NCBI GenBank assembly: GCA_031289285.1
Contig: JAITPT010000223.1
Location: forward strand, 1 to 5,871
DNA from: Puniceicoccales bacterium
Lineage (GTDB): Bacteria > Verrucomicrobiota > Verrucomicrobiia > Opitutales > UBA953
Reading direction: 5' to 3'
Length of the DNA stretch: 5,871 bases
Shown: positions 1 to 5,508 of the stretch, piece after piece
Layout: every line of letters starts with the position of its first letter
Numbering within the stretch: the stretch's first letter is position 1
Notes under the pieces: model-generated
What the model was told of the DNA's origin: nothing
The model's input: the letters and a program-made list of their open reading frames with translations, nothing else
Databases searched by the model: none
Position numbers and translations under genes: made by a program

Positions 1-58
1 ACTACCGAGCAAAGCGACATCGGAGAATGAACACAAAAGAAAAACATATCCTAAGAAA

Positions 59-119
59 ATCCTGTTTATCCTGTCTAAAAAAAATCTGAACCCCGATTTT
101 TGGACAGGATAAACAGGAC
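59..119. repeat. Imperfect inverted repeat of the 'atcctgtttatcctgtc' type
   Basis: The left arm ATCCTGTTTATCCTGTC (59-75) is matched by GACAGGATAAACAGGAC (103-119), with 16 of 17 positions complementary. The stem resumes inside as AAAAATC (80-86) against GATTTTT (95-101), leaving the short loop TGAACCCC. A further partial copy, ACAGGATAA, follows at 122-130. I recall closely similar 'atcctgt..atcctgt' sequences as dispersed intergenic repeats in Bacteroidota and Verrucomicrobiota genomes, so this is probably one member of a genome-wide family rather than a gene-specific terminator. The T-run lies inside the hairpin and not after it, which argues against a standard intrinsic terminator. Confidence 0.75.
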
Positions 120-156
120 GAACAGGATAATTTTTGCCAGGACTCCATTTTGAAAT

Positions 157-180
157 CTTCGTGTCTTCGTGCCTTCGTGT
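157..180 (+). repeat. Three-unit 8-base tandem repeat (cttcgtgy)
   Basis: Three consecutive octamers, CTTCGTGT (157-164), CTTCGTGC (165-172) and CTTCGTGT (173-180), differ only at the last base. The tract follows the 59-119 inverted repeat closely. Similar 'ttcgtgtcttcgtgccttcgtg' strings are, from memory, common intergenic filler in the same bacterial groups. The two repeats may be parts of one composite interspersed element. No coding or binding function can be assigned. Confidence 0.7.
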
Positions 181-279
181 GAGATTTTGTGCCAGACTTC
201 GGGGGTAACCTACTGTAGTGTCTCTTAAGTGCCTAAACGGCACATGGGCGACTTTTAGATGTTCAGAACTGCACTTCAG

Positions 280-517
280 AACCCCAACGGGGTTTCCCAA
301 TAAAGCCCAGGGTTGGTGCGAGGAACGAGCACCTACCCTGGGTCCGCTCCACGAGGACACCCCAACCCTGAAAGGGTTGCCCAACGAGGTCTCCGGCGGC
401 ACCCCTCGGCATTCGTTGGGCAACCCCTTTGGGGTTGGGGTGTGTTGTTGGCGTTACCCAGGGTAGGCTCGCTCTGCTCGCCAACCTTGGGCTTTGTTGG
501 GAAACCCCGTTGGGGTT
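280..517. repeat. Nested ~238-bp imperfect palindrome (REP/MITE-like dispersed repeat)
   Basis: The outer arms 280-343 and 456-517 are near-perfect reverse complements: both carry AACCCC..GGGGTT, then a TTTCCCAA-type box, then an AGCCCAGGGTTGG..CCTACCCTGGGT segment. The inner arms 358-387 and 413-442 are also reverse complements (CACCCCAACCCT.. against ..GGGGTTGGGGTG) around a centre at about 388-412. Each arm contains its own small hairpins: AACCCC-AAC-GGGGTT (280-294), CCCAGGGT..ACCCTGGG (306-342), CAACCCT-GAA-AGGGTTG (363-379), CAACCCC-TTT-GGGGTTG (421-437) and AACCCC-GTT-GGGGTT (503-517). There is no transposase gene and no clear target-site duplication. It is most likely a non-autonomous dispersed repeat of the bipartite REP or MITE kind. 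A transcript in either direction could fold into a long multi-branched rod. Confidence 0.85.
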
Positions 518-593
518 GTGTGCATCGCCAGCCCCCTTTCCCTCGCACTTCCGCTATGGACCAATTGTGAAAAATAAGGGTCAGCTATTTGTG

Positions 594-612
594 AGACGCT
601 ACAATAGCGTCT
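594..612. promoter_or_regulatory. Perfect 8-bp dyad upstream of ptuA (possible operator)
   Basis: AGACGCTA (594-601), spacer CAA, TAGCGTCT (605-612) is an exact inverted repeat. Its last base is the first base of the -35-like hexamer of ptuA and it ends 35 bases before the ptuA start codon. No T-tract follows, so a terminator is unlikely. Its size and placement suit a dimeric repressor site, but no regulator gene is in view. A second, shorter dyad, TTGCA-CTTTC-TGCAA, follows directly at 612-626. Confidence 0.4.
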
Positions 613-641
613 TGCACTTTCTGCAAAAATGATGTTATCTT
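612..641 (+). promoter_or_regulatory. Weak sigma70-like promoter candidate for the Septu operon
   Basis: TTGCAC (612-617) and TATCTT (636-641), 18 bases apart, match the -35 and -10 consensus at three and four of six positions. The -10-like box ends six bases before the ATG at 648. If it is real, transcription would begin at or next to the start codon and the message would be leaderless. That would fit the absence of a Shine-Dalgarno sequence before the gene. The match is weak and was found by eye. Confidence 0.3.
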
Positions 642-647
642 GCCTAC

Positions 648-1892
648 ATGTTTCACGACTTGACTTTCAAAAACTTCCCGCCGTTCGCCGACCAGACCAT
701 CGAGTTTCCCCAAGAGCGGGAGGACAAACAGTTGGCGGAAACCCACATCTTGACAGGCGTCAATGGCACGGGGAAAACCCGCTTGCTCTCGGTTCTGGCG
801 GCAGTGCTCGGCAATGAGGAGCATTTGGAGAAGCGAGCGGTGGGGCTGGGGAAAGACGTTGGAATTACGCTGAATGCGCCTGCGAAACCCCAACGCGGAT
901 ACGTACAACTCAATGTGCCGCCGATAGTGCTGAATGTGGACGTCGCCACATGGGAAACATGCCCTACCATTCCCGCCTTCGCCTACAATGGCACGGCTTA
1001 CATTGAGGATGCAAAAGTCGTTTTTTTTAAACCGACACCCAAACCAGATAGAAAGATTTGCCTGTCATTTGCTCGCCCACCGGAGCAATCGCAACAGCTA
1101 TTACAAACAATTGTCAACTTGCTGGCGCAGTCGGGACTGGAGATGCGCAACGCCAAAGGCAATCCCACACTTTCGCGATTTGTGCGCTTGGTTTCCAACT
1201 TGGAAAAAACGATATCGGAAATCACGGGGCGCGATTTTCAATTCAACATTGCGGCTTACGGGGAAGCCCAGATTTCCGTGAATTGGGGCAGCGAACATGG
1301 CCTGCACTTCAGTCTGCTGCCTGACGGCTTGCGTTCCATAATCGGCTGGCTCGCTCACGCCGTTGCTATGACGGACGCCGTGCTCGAAGGCAAAGGCGAG
1401 ATAGAAGACACGCCTTGCATCTTTCTGCTGGACGAAATCGAAAGTCACTTGCACCCCAGTTGGCAGCGAAAAATCCTTCCCGCTTTTCAACGGCTTTTCC
1501 CGCAAGCGCAAATCTTTGTCGCTACGCATTCGCCCTTTGTCATCTCGTCCGTGAACCAAGCTTACATTCATATCTTGAAGCCAAGCGAAAAAGGCGTTCT
1601 GGCGGAAAAGCCCATCAAGACGGGGAAAGGCAGCAGCTACCTAAGCGTCGTCGAGGATATAATGGGGCTGGACGAACTCCAGATTTACGACCCAGAGTCG
1701 GAACGACTTCTCCGCGAATTTGAAGCGAAGCGCGACGACGCCTACAAGCAACGCGACAAACAAAAGCGAGACGAAGCACAACGCGAAGTTCAGAAATCGG
1801 CGTCCGAGATTGCGGAGCGTTGCGACGAATTGCATCTCATCATGGGACAGGAAATCGCGCAAATGAACCGGCTATTTTCCGCCGCACAATAA
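648..1892 (+). CDS. ptuA: Septu system ATPase PtuA (AAA/ABC-type, RecF-OLD-like)
   Basis: This 414-residue protein has the full nucleotide-binding set of the SMC/RecF/OLD-like ATPases. It opens with an FKNFPPF beta-hairpin typical of the family. Walker A GVNGTGKT lies at residues 37-44, a degenerate ABC signature LPDGLRS at 224-230, Walker B IFLLDE at 258-263 followed by the D-loop IESHLHP, and the H-loop ATHSP at 292-296. The C-terminal 65 residues (about 350-414) are strongly charged and look like a long helix or coiled coil. An HNH nuclease gene follows after 31 bases, the arrangement of type I Septu anti-phage systems. In studied systems PtuA oligomerises, holds PtuB and controls its nuclease through ATP. 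ATG 648 is chosen because the family's N-terminal strand starts immediately after it; no Shine-Dalgarno sequence is visible. A T8 run at 1021-1028 lies in frame. The main alternative is another ATPase-HNH defence pair of the same superfamily. Confidence 0.82.
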   Translation: MFHDLTFKNFPPFADQTIEFPQEREDKQLAETHILTGVNGTGKTRLLSVLAAVLGNEEHLEKRAVGLGKDVGITLNAPAKPQRGYVQLNVPPIVLNVDVATWETCPTIPAFAYNGTAYIEDAKVVFFKPTPKPDRKICLSFARPPEQSQQLLQTIVNLLAQSGLEMRNAKGNPTLSRFVRLVSNLEKTISEITGRDFQFNIAAYGEAQISVNWGSEHGLHFSLLPDGLRSIIGWLAHAVAMTDAVLEGKGEIEDTPCIFLLDEIESHLHPSWQRKILPAFQRLFPQAQIFVATHSPFVISSVNQAYIHILKPSEKGVLAEKPIKTGKGSSYLSVVEDIMGLDELQIYDPESERLLREFEAKRDDAYKQRDKQKRDEAQREVQKSASEIAERCDELHLIMGQEIAQMNRLFSAAQ

Positions 1893-1923
1893 CGACACAA
1901 AAACTTTCAAACACCGAAACACT

Positions 1924-2541
1924 ATGTCAATGCGGGCATTCAAACGGGCAGCAGAGCCAGAGGTTCTCCAAAAAAACGGGGAGCAATGGGGAAACGAGTG
2001 GGCGACGCGCAAAGCCAAAGACCCGTCAGCGAAGTTTCACTGGCACGAACAGGACGGTGAAAGCGTCAACAAGATTTTGCTGCCGCTGCTCGAAACGCAA
2101 ACACAGGCGCATTGTTCGTTTTGCGATTGTTATGCGGCGGACACGGACACCATCGAACATTTCCAGCCCAAAAGCACACACCCAAAACTCGCCTTCCAAT
2201 GGGACAACCTGTATCTCTGCTGTCATCGTTGCCAGCGGAAGGGTGAAAAGTTTGACGAAGCACTTTTGCGACCCGATGCCGAGGGTTACGATTTCAACCG
2301 CTATTTCCGTTGGAGTTACACGCGCGGGCATCTGCTGCCCAATGAAAATGCCACCGCTGACGACCAGAAACGAGCGCAGACCACCATCGCCCTTTACCAA
2401 CTCAATATCAGGCACCCCCACCTTCGTTGCATCGCACGGAAACTGCGCAAGAGATGCAAAGACATGCCTCTGGACGAGTTCCCCTACCGAAACTTCATTG
2501 ACCCGAAACCTGTGGACAATACCACGCGCAAATCAAAATAG
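1924..2541 (+). CDS. ptuB: Septu system HNH endonuclease PtuB (TIGR02646-like)
   Basis: The protein has 205 residues and no signal peptide or membrane segment. Its centre has the pattern of the TIGR02646 HNH nucleases found in Septu and in some retron operons: CSFC (64-67), then IEHFQPK (77-83) with the catalytic-type histidine H79, then FQWDNL (91-96), then CCHRC (99-103) with K106 soon after. The CxxC pairs C64/C67 and C100/C103 probably bind structural zinc. The usual family sequence at the end is CxxCN..K; here the position after C103 is Q104 instead of N, a change in or near the third HNH element. It is expected to nick or cut DNA when released or activated by PtuA. It is probably co-transcribed with ptuA (31-base gap). 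ATG 1924 is followed by a second ATG at 1930, so the start is uncertain by two codons. It ends 12 bases from the convergent murD. Confidence 0.8.
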   Translation: MSMRAFKRAAEPEVLQKNGEQWGNEWATRKAKDPSAKFHWHEQDGESVNKILLPLLETQTQAHCSFCDCYAADTDTIEHFQPKSTHPKLAFQWDNLYLCCHRCQRKGEKFDEALLRPDAEGYDFNRYFRWSYTRGHLLPNENATADDQKRAQTTIALYQLNIRHPHLRCIARKLRKRCKDMPLDEFPYRNFIDPKPVDNTTRKSK

Positions 2542-2553
2542 GTTTTTTGATTT
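2530..2553. terminator. AT-rich hairpin between convergent ptuB and murD, possible bidirectional terminator
   Basis: AAATCAAAA (2530-2538) and TTTTGATTT (2545-2553) form a perfect 9-bp stem with a six-base loop. The stem covers the end of ptuB, its stop codon lies in the loop region (2539-2541), and it abuts the murD stop codon (2554-2556). The symmetry gives a U-rich descending arm on both strands, which would suit a shared terminator for the two converging genes. The stem is nearly all A-T and therefore weak, and no separate T-tract follows, so the call is tentative. Confidence 0.35.
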
Positions 2554-3831
2554 TCAGCGAGTCTCGCGAAAGGCGCGCACGGTTTGCTCAAAAATCAAAC
2601 CGCGCTCGGCGTAGTCGCGAAACATATCAAAACTCGCGAAGCCCGGACTGAGCAAAACCGAGTCGCCGCTTTTTGCCACTGCTCGCGCTGCACGCACGGC
2701 GTCGGGCAGTTTTTTGAAAACGGCACCCTGCACTCCCTTTTCTTGGAAACACACAAAAAGCTCCGGCGCGGTTTCGCCGATTAGAAAAACAGCCTTCGCA
2801 CGTGCGGCGACCTTCTCCACAAACGCCGCCAAATCGCCGCCCTTGGAGCGCCCGCCGCCTATCCAGCAAACGTCCCCGCGCAAGGCTTCGAGCGCGGCGA
2901 GAACGGCGTGAAAGTTAGTCGCCTTCGAGTCGTCCCAATACGTCACGCCGTCGCACACGGCGACTTTTTCGAGGCGGTGCCCTGCTGGCGCGAAGACCTG
3001 CGCCGCCTCCTCCAATGCGCGTTCGGGCAGCCCCTCGGCGAGCCAGTAGCGGCGGGCGAGCGCGTAGTTTTCCCGCTGCGGAAAGGTCGCAAACACGCTA
3101 TCGGGCGGCGTTTTGCCCGCCACCTCAGCGCGGGTCGCTACCTCGGTGAAAGCCGGTAGCGGCAGGCCAAATTTTTTCGCAAACTCCGCGACAGACTCGC
3201 CGACGATTAGCCGCCGCCCCGCGAGACGTTCCACAAGTTTGTATTTGGCGCGGAAATAAGTTTCCAAATCGCCGTGGCGGTTGAGGTGGTCTTCTGCGAA
3301 GTTTGTCCACAGCAGCGCGGTGGGCGCGAAGTGGCGCAGGTCTTCCGATTGGAACGAGCTGACCTCGCAAACAGGCAGCGGCATACGGTTGCCGCCAAGC
3401 TCAAAAATCCGCGAGAGCGGGTAGCCGATGTTGCCCGTCGCCACCGCCTCACGTCCGGCGCGTTTGTGGGCAAAAACAAGAAACTCGGTCAACGTGGTTT
3501 TGCCGTTGGTGCCCGTCACGGCGACGATGGGCGATTTCCAAAACAGCGAGGCGAAGTCGAGTTCGCCGAGGCAAAGCACACCCGCCCGCCGCGCCGCGAG
3601 TAGCCACGGGTGCCGCTGCGGGAACCCCGGACTGTAAATCGCAAGCTCGTGCCGCGCCGCCTCGTCTGCGCCGAAGCTGCGGCAAATGTCGCCGCTCCCC
3701 CGCTCATCATAGAGCGTAGGCACACCGCCCGCGCTCTCGACAAGGCGGGCAGCGGCAAGACCGCTGACGCCCGTTCCGAAAATTGCGACGGGCTTAGCCA
3801 GCCGGGCTGCGATGCTTTGCGGAGTGTTCAT
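2554..3831 (-). CDS. murD: UDP-N-acetylmuramoylalanine--D-glutamate ligase MurD
   Basis: MurD adds D-glutamate to UDP-MurNAc-L-Ala in the cytoplasm, using ATP, in peptidoglycan synthesis. From the chosen start the protein has 425 residues, slightly short but normal for the family. Motifs in order: Rossmann-like AIFGTGVSGLAAARL (16-30), SPGFP (67-71), ATP loop GTNGKTT (107-113), GNIG (133-136), EVSSFQSE (156-163), TNFAEDHLNRHG (176-187), the AKYK lysine that is carbamylated in the family (about 196), HRLE (285-288), DDSKATN (300-306), GGRSKGGDL (326-334) and LLSPGFASFD (393-402). The frame is open upstream to 3906, but those 25 extra residues do not resemble MurD, so ATG 3829-3831 (minus strand) is preferred; no Shine-Dalgarno sequence is seen. 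It lies away from other murein genes, convergent with the defence operon and divergent from the transporter gene. Confidence 0.95.
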   Translation of the reverse strand: MNTPQSIAARLAKPVAIFGTGVSGLAAARLVESAGGVPTLYDERGSGDICRSFGADEAARHELAIYSPGFPQRHPWLLAARRAGVLCLGELDFASLFWKSPIVAVTGTNGKTTLTEFLVFAHKRAGREAVATGNIGYPLSRIFELGGNRMPLPVCEVSSFQSEDLRHFAPTALLWTNFAEDHLNRHGDLETYFRAKYKLVERLAGRRLIVGESVAEFAKKFGLPLPAFTEVATRAEVAGKTPPDSVFATFPQRENYALARRYWLAEGLPERALEEAAQVFAPAGHRLEKVAVCDGVTYWDDSKATNFHAVLAALEALRGDVCWIGGGRSKGGDLAAFVEKVAARAKAVFLIGETAPELFVCFQEKGVQGAVFKKLPDAVRAARAVAKSGDSVLLSPGFASFDMFRDYAERGLIFEQTVRAFRETR

Positions 3832-3844
3832 GATGCGCCGCGAA

Positions 3845-3869
3845 GCGTTTTTGCAGGCGGCGAAAACGC
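3845..3869. promoter_or_regulatory. Hairpin in the murD leader / murD-transporter divergent region
   Basis: GCGTTTTTGC (3845-3854) and GCGAAAACGC (3860-3869) pair over ten positions with one wobble, around the spacer AGGCG. The hairpin starts 14 bases upstream of the murD start codon on the minus strand, in the 143-base gap shared with the divergent transporter gene. It could affect murD translation or be a protein-binding dyad. I could not identify convincing promoter boxes for either gene in this gap. Confidence 0.3.
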
Positions 3870-3974
3870 AATTGTTTTTTGCAACGCCGAGAACTGCTGG
3901 CAACACGCCGCTCGCGCCTTTTTGCTTTCACGTCTGCCCAAAGGTGGCAATCGTCTCGCGCCCAAGCCGCCGCG

Positions 3975-5447
3975 ATGGAAACCCAAACCCAGACCCAAGC
4001 CGAAGCCGAAAACCCGCCACCTCCGCCCGCCGCCGCGCCTGCCGCGAAGGGCGTGGCAGCGTCGGGCAACGCCGCCAAAGAGAGTGCCGCGTTTTGGTCG
4101 GTGGTCGCCAGCGGCGTCCTCGCCCTCGGCAAACTTGCGGCGGGCCTACTCTCCGGTTCGCTCGCGCTGCTCTCCGAAGCCGCCCACGCGCTTGCCGACA
4201 CCGGCGCAACCATCGTGACACTCTTCGCCGTGCGCCACGCCGGAAGACCCGCCGACGAGGAGCACCAATACGGCCACGGAAAAATCGAAAGCGTCGCTGC
4301 CCTCGTCGAGACGGGCGTCCTCTTCGCTCTCGCGCTCGCCGTGCTCGCCCGCGCCGCGTGGCAACTCTTCCACGGCGGCGACGCCCCTGTCCACGTCTCC
4401 GCACTCGTCGTCGGCGTCGTCCTCGCCTCAATCGCCGTTGACCTCAACCGCATCCGCATCTTGCGGCGCGTCGCCCGCGAGACGGGCAGCCAAGCACTCG
4501 CCGCCGACGCGCTCCACTTCGCCTCCGACATGGCTGGTTCGCTCGCCGTGCTCGCCGGTCTCCTCGCCGCCAGTTTCGGCGTGCCCTTCGCCGACACGTT
4601 TGCCGCTGCCGCAGTCGCCGCCTTCATCGGCGCGGCGGGTTGGCGTCTCGGCAAACGCGCCCTCGACACCCTGCTCGACGCCGCCCCGCCCGGGCGCACC
4701 CAACGCCTCCGCGCCATCGTCAAAACCACCACCGGCGTCCTCGACGTCGAGTCCGCCCGCGTCCGCTCCGACGGCAGTAAGGTTTTTGCAGAAGTCATCT
4801 TTGCCACGCCGCGCTCCTTCTCGCTGGGCGAGGCGGCGGACATCAAAGAGCGCGTCCGGCAGGCCGTCGCCGCCGAGTATCCCGACACCGAGTTGACGCT
4901 CGTTGCCAACCCCCGTGCTCCGAATTTCGAGACCGTGCGCGAGCGCGTTTTGCTGGCAGGGCAAGCCCGCCGTCTGCCCCTCCACCACGTCACCGTGCAG
5001 GAGTTGGGCAAAAAACTCAGCATCAGTTTTGACATGGAGGTTGACGGCAAAATGACGCTCCGCGACGCGCACACGCTTGCGGAAGATTTCAAGCGCGGGC
5101 TGCGCGGCGAGTTTGGCTCTGCCGCCGAAATCGAGCCGCACGTGGAGCCGCTCGACGCCGGGCCGCTCGCTGGGCGCGACGCTCCGCACGAGGAGACGGC
5201 GCGTGTGCAGGCGCTGCTGGTGGCGGGTGCGGCGCGACGCAAACTCGTCGGCGAAATCCACGACGTGCGTGTGCGCGAGACGCAGGCGGGGCGCATCGTG
5301 AATTACCATTGCCGCGCCGCTGGAGATTTATCTGTCGAGGCCGTCCACGCCGAGATGGACGACATCGAGCACGAGCTTCGCGACACCCTTCGCGGGCAAA
5401 CCCTCATCGCCCGCATCGTCGGCCACGCCGACGTAGCACGGCACTGA
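3975..5447 (+). CDS. Cation diffusion facilitator (CDF) metal efflux transporter with three C-terminal domains
   Basis: CDF proteins are inner-membrane dimers that export Zn2+, Fe2+, Cd2+ or similar ions in exchange for protons. From ATG 3975 the protein has 490 residues, much longer than the roughly 300 of ordinary members. An Ala/Pro-rich soluble N-terminus (to about 35) is followed by about six membrane segments (near 39-58, 63-86, 107-127, 138-155, 183-202, 205-222). The transport site is HxxxD in segment 2 (H71, D75) and HxxxD in segment 5 (H181, D185), a 2His-2Asp set typical of Zn/Cd carriers. The conserved YGHGK follows segment 2 at 99-103. No His-rich loop is seen between segments 4 and 5. 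The extra length is three consecutive CDF C-terminal-domain-like units (about 246-315, 318-395, 408-488). The frame is open back to 3879, but those codons show no family similarity. Substrate is unproven. Confidence 0.88.
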   Translation: METQTQTQAEAENPPPPPAAAPAAKGVAASGNAAKESAAFWSVVASGVLALGKLAAGLLSGSLALLSEAAHALADTGATIVTLFAVRHAGRPADEEHQYGHGKIESVAALVETGVLFALALAVLARAAWQLFHGGDAPVHVSALVVGVVLASIAVDLNRIRILRRVARETGSQALAADALHFASDMAGSLAVLAGLLAASFGVPFADTFAAAAVAAFIGAAGWRLGKRALDTLLDAAPPGRTQRLRAIVKTTTGVLDVESARVRSDGSKVFAEVIFATPRSFSLGEAADIKERVRQAVAAEYPDTELTLVANPRAPNFETVRERVLLAGQARRLPLHHVTVQELGKKLSISFDMEVDGKMTLRDAHTLAEDFKRGLRGEFGSAAEIEPHVEPLDAGPLAGRDAPHEETARVQALLVAGAARRKLVGEIHDVRVRETQAGRIVNYHCRAAGDLSVEAVHAEMDDIEHELRDTLRGQTLIARIVGHADVARH

Positions 5448-5484
5448 GGCAAGGCACCCGCGCCGATTTGCGCAGAACCGCCGC

Positions 5485-5508
5485 CCGCCGCCTCACCGCT
5501 CGCGGCGG
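5485..5508. terminator. GC-rich hairpin between convergent transporter and ketosynthase genes
   Basis: CCGCCGC (5485-5491) and GCGGCGG (5502-5508) form a perfect 7-bp stem with a ten-base loop. It spans the ketosynthase stop codon (5493-5495) and lies 38 bases beyond the transporter stop. The position between converging genes suits a terminator, but no T-tract follows on either strand, and such stems arise easily at this GC content. Confidence 0.22.

Larger units (their letters stand above)
1..647. other. Repeat-rich intergenic region without a supportable gene
   Basis: No reading frame in these 647 bases resembles a known protein, and the short open frames between 218 and 632 follow the repeat arms rather than any coding signal. 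The region is a string of structured non-coding elements: an inverted repeat at 59-119, an 8-base tandem at 157-180, a small hairpin at 229-243 (GTGCC, loop TAAAC, GGCAC), a nested palindrome at 280-517 and a perfect dyad at 594-612. Bases 1-30 read as an open frame ending TTEQSDIGE-stop (TGA at 28-30). This could be the tail of a gene to the left, but nine residues are too few to judge. Bases 31-58, 181-228, 244-279 and 518-593 show nothing I can name. Confidence 0.7.

Noticed and set aside
1..30. C-terminal end of an upstream gene (TTEQSDIGE-stop)
   Set aside because: Nine residues cannot be distinguished from chance, and the other two frames are also open for some distance.
280..517. CRISPR array or insertion sequence
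   Set aside because: There are no regularly spaced direct repeats with unique spacers, and no transposase gene or clear target duplication. The structure is a nested inverted repeat.
218..570. Several short open frames on both strands in the palindromic region
   Set aside because: Their translations simply follow the repeat arms (recurring Gly/Pro/Trp/Arg strings), and there is no start signal or family similarity.
1..647. Retron or other reverse-transcriptase-associated RNA feeding the PtuAB pair
   Set aside because: PtuAB pairs do occur with retrons, but no reverse transcriptase is present in the window, and the 280-517 palindrome looks like a dispersed repeat rather than an msr-msd.
886..894. 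AACCCCAAC-like string inside ptuA resembling the upstream repeat
   Set aside because: The match is very short, has no matching arm nearby and lies within normal coding sequence, so it is a coincidence.
1820..2614. 264-residue plus-strand frame overlapping the end of ptuA and all of ptuB
   Set aside because: It is a Thr/Arg/Ser-rich frame-shifted reading of two well-supported genes and has no motifs.
3794..5296. 500-residue open frame on the minus strand opposite the transporter gene
   Set aside because: It is a low-complexity Ser/Arg/Ala-rich translation antisense to a convincing CDF transporter, as expected from third-position GC bias at about 70% GC.
4428..5309. 293-residue open frame on the minus strand within the transporter gene
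   Set aside because: It is antisense to the transporter, His/Arg/Gly-rich and without any recognisable domain; it mirrors the codons of the real gene.
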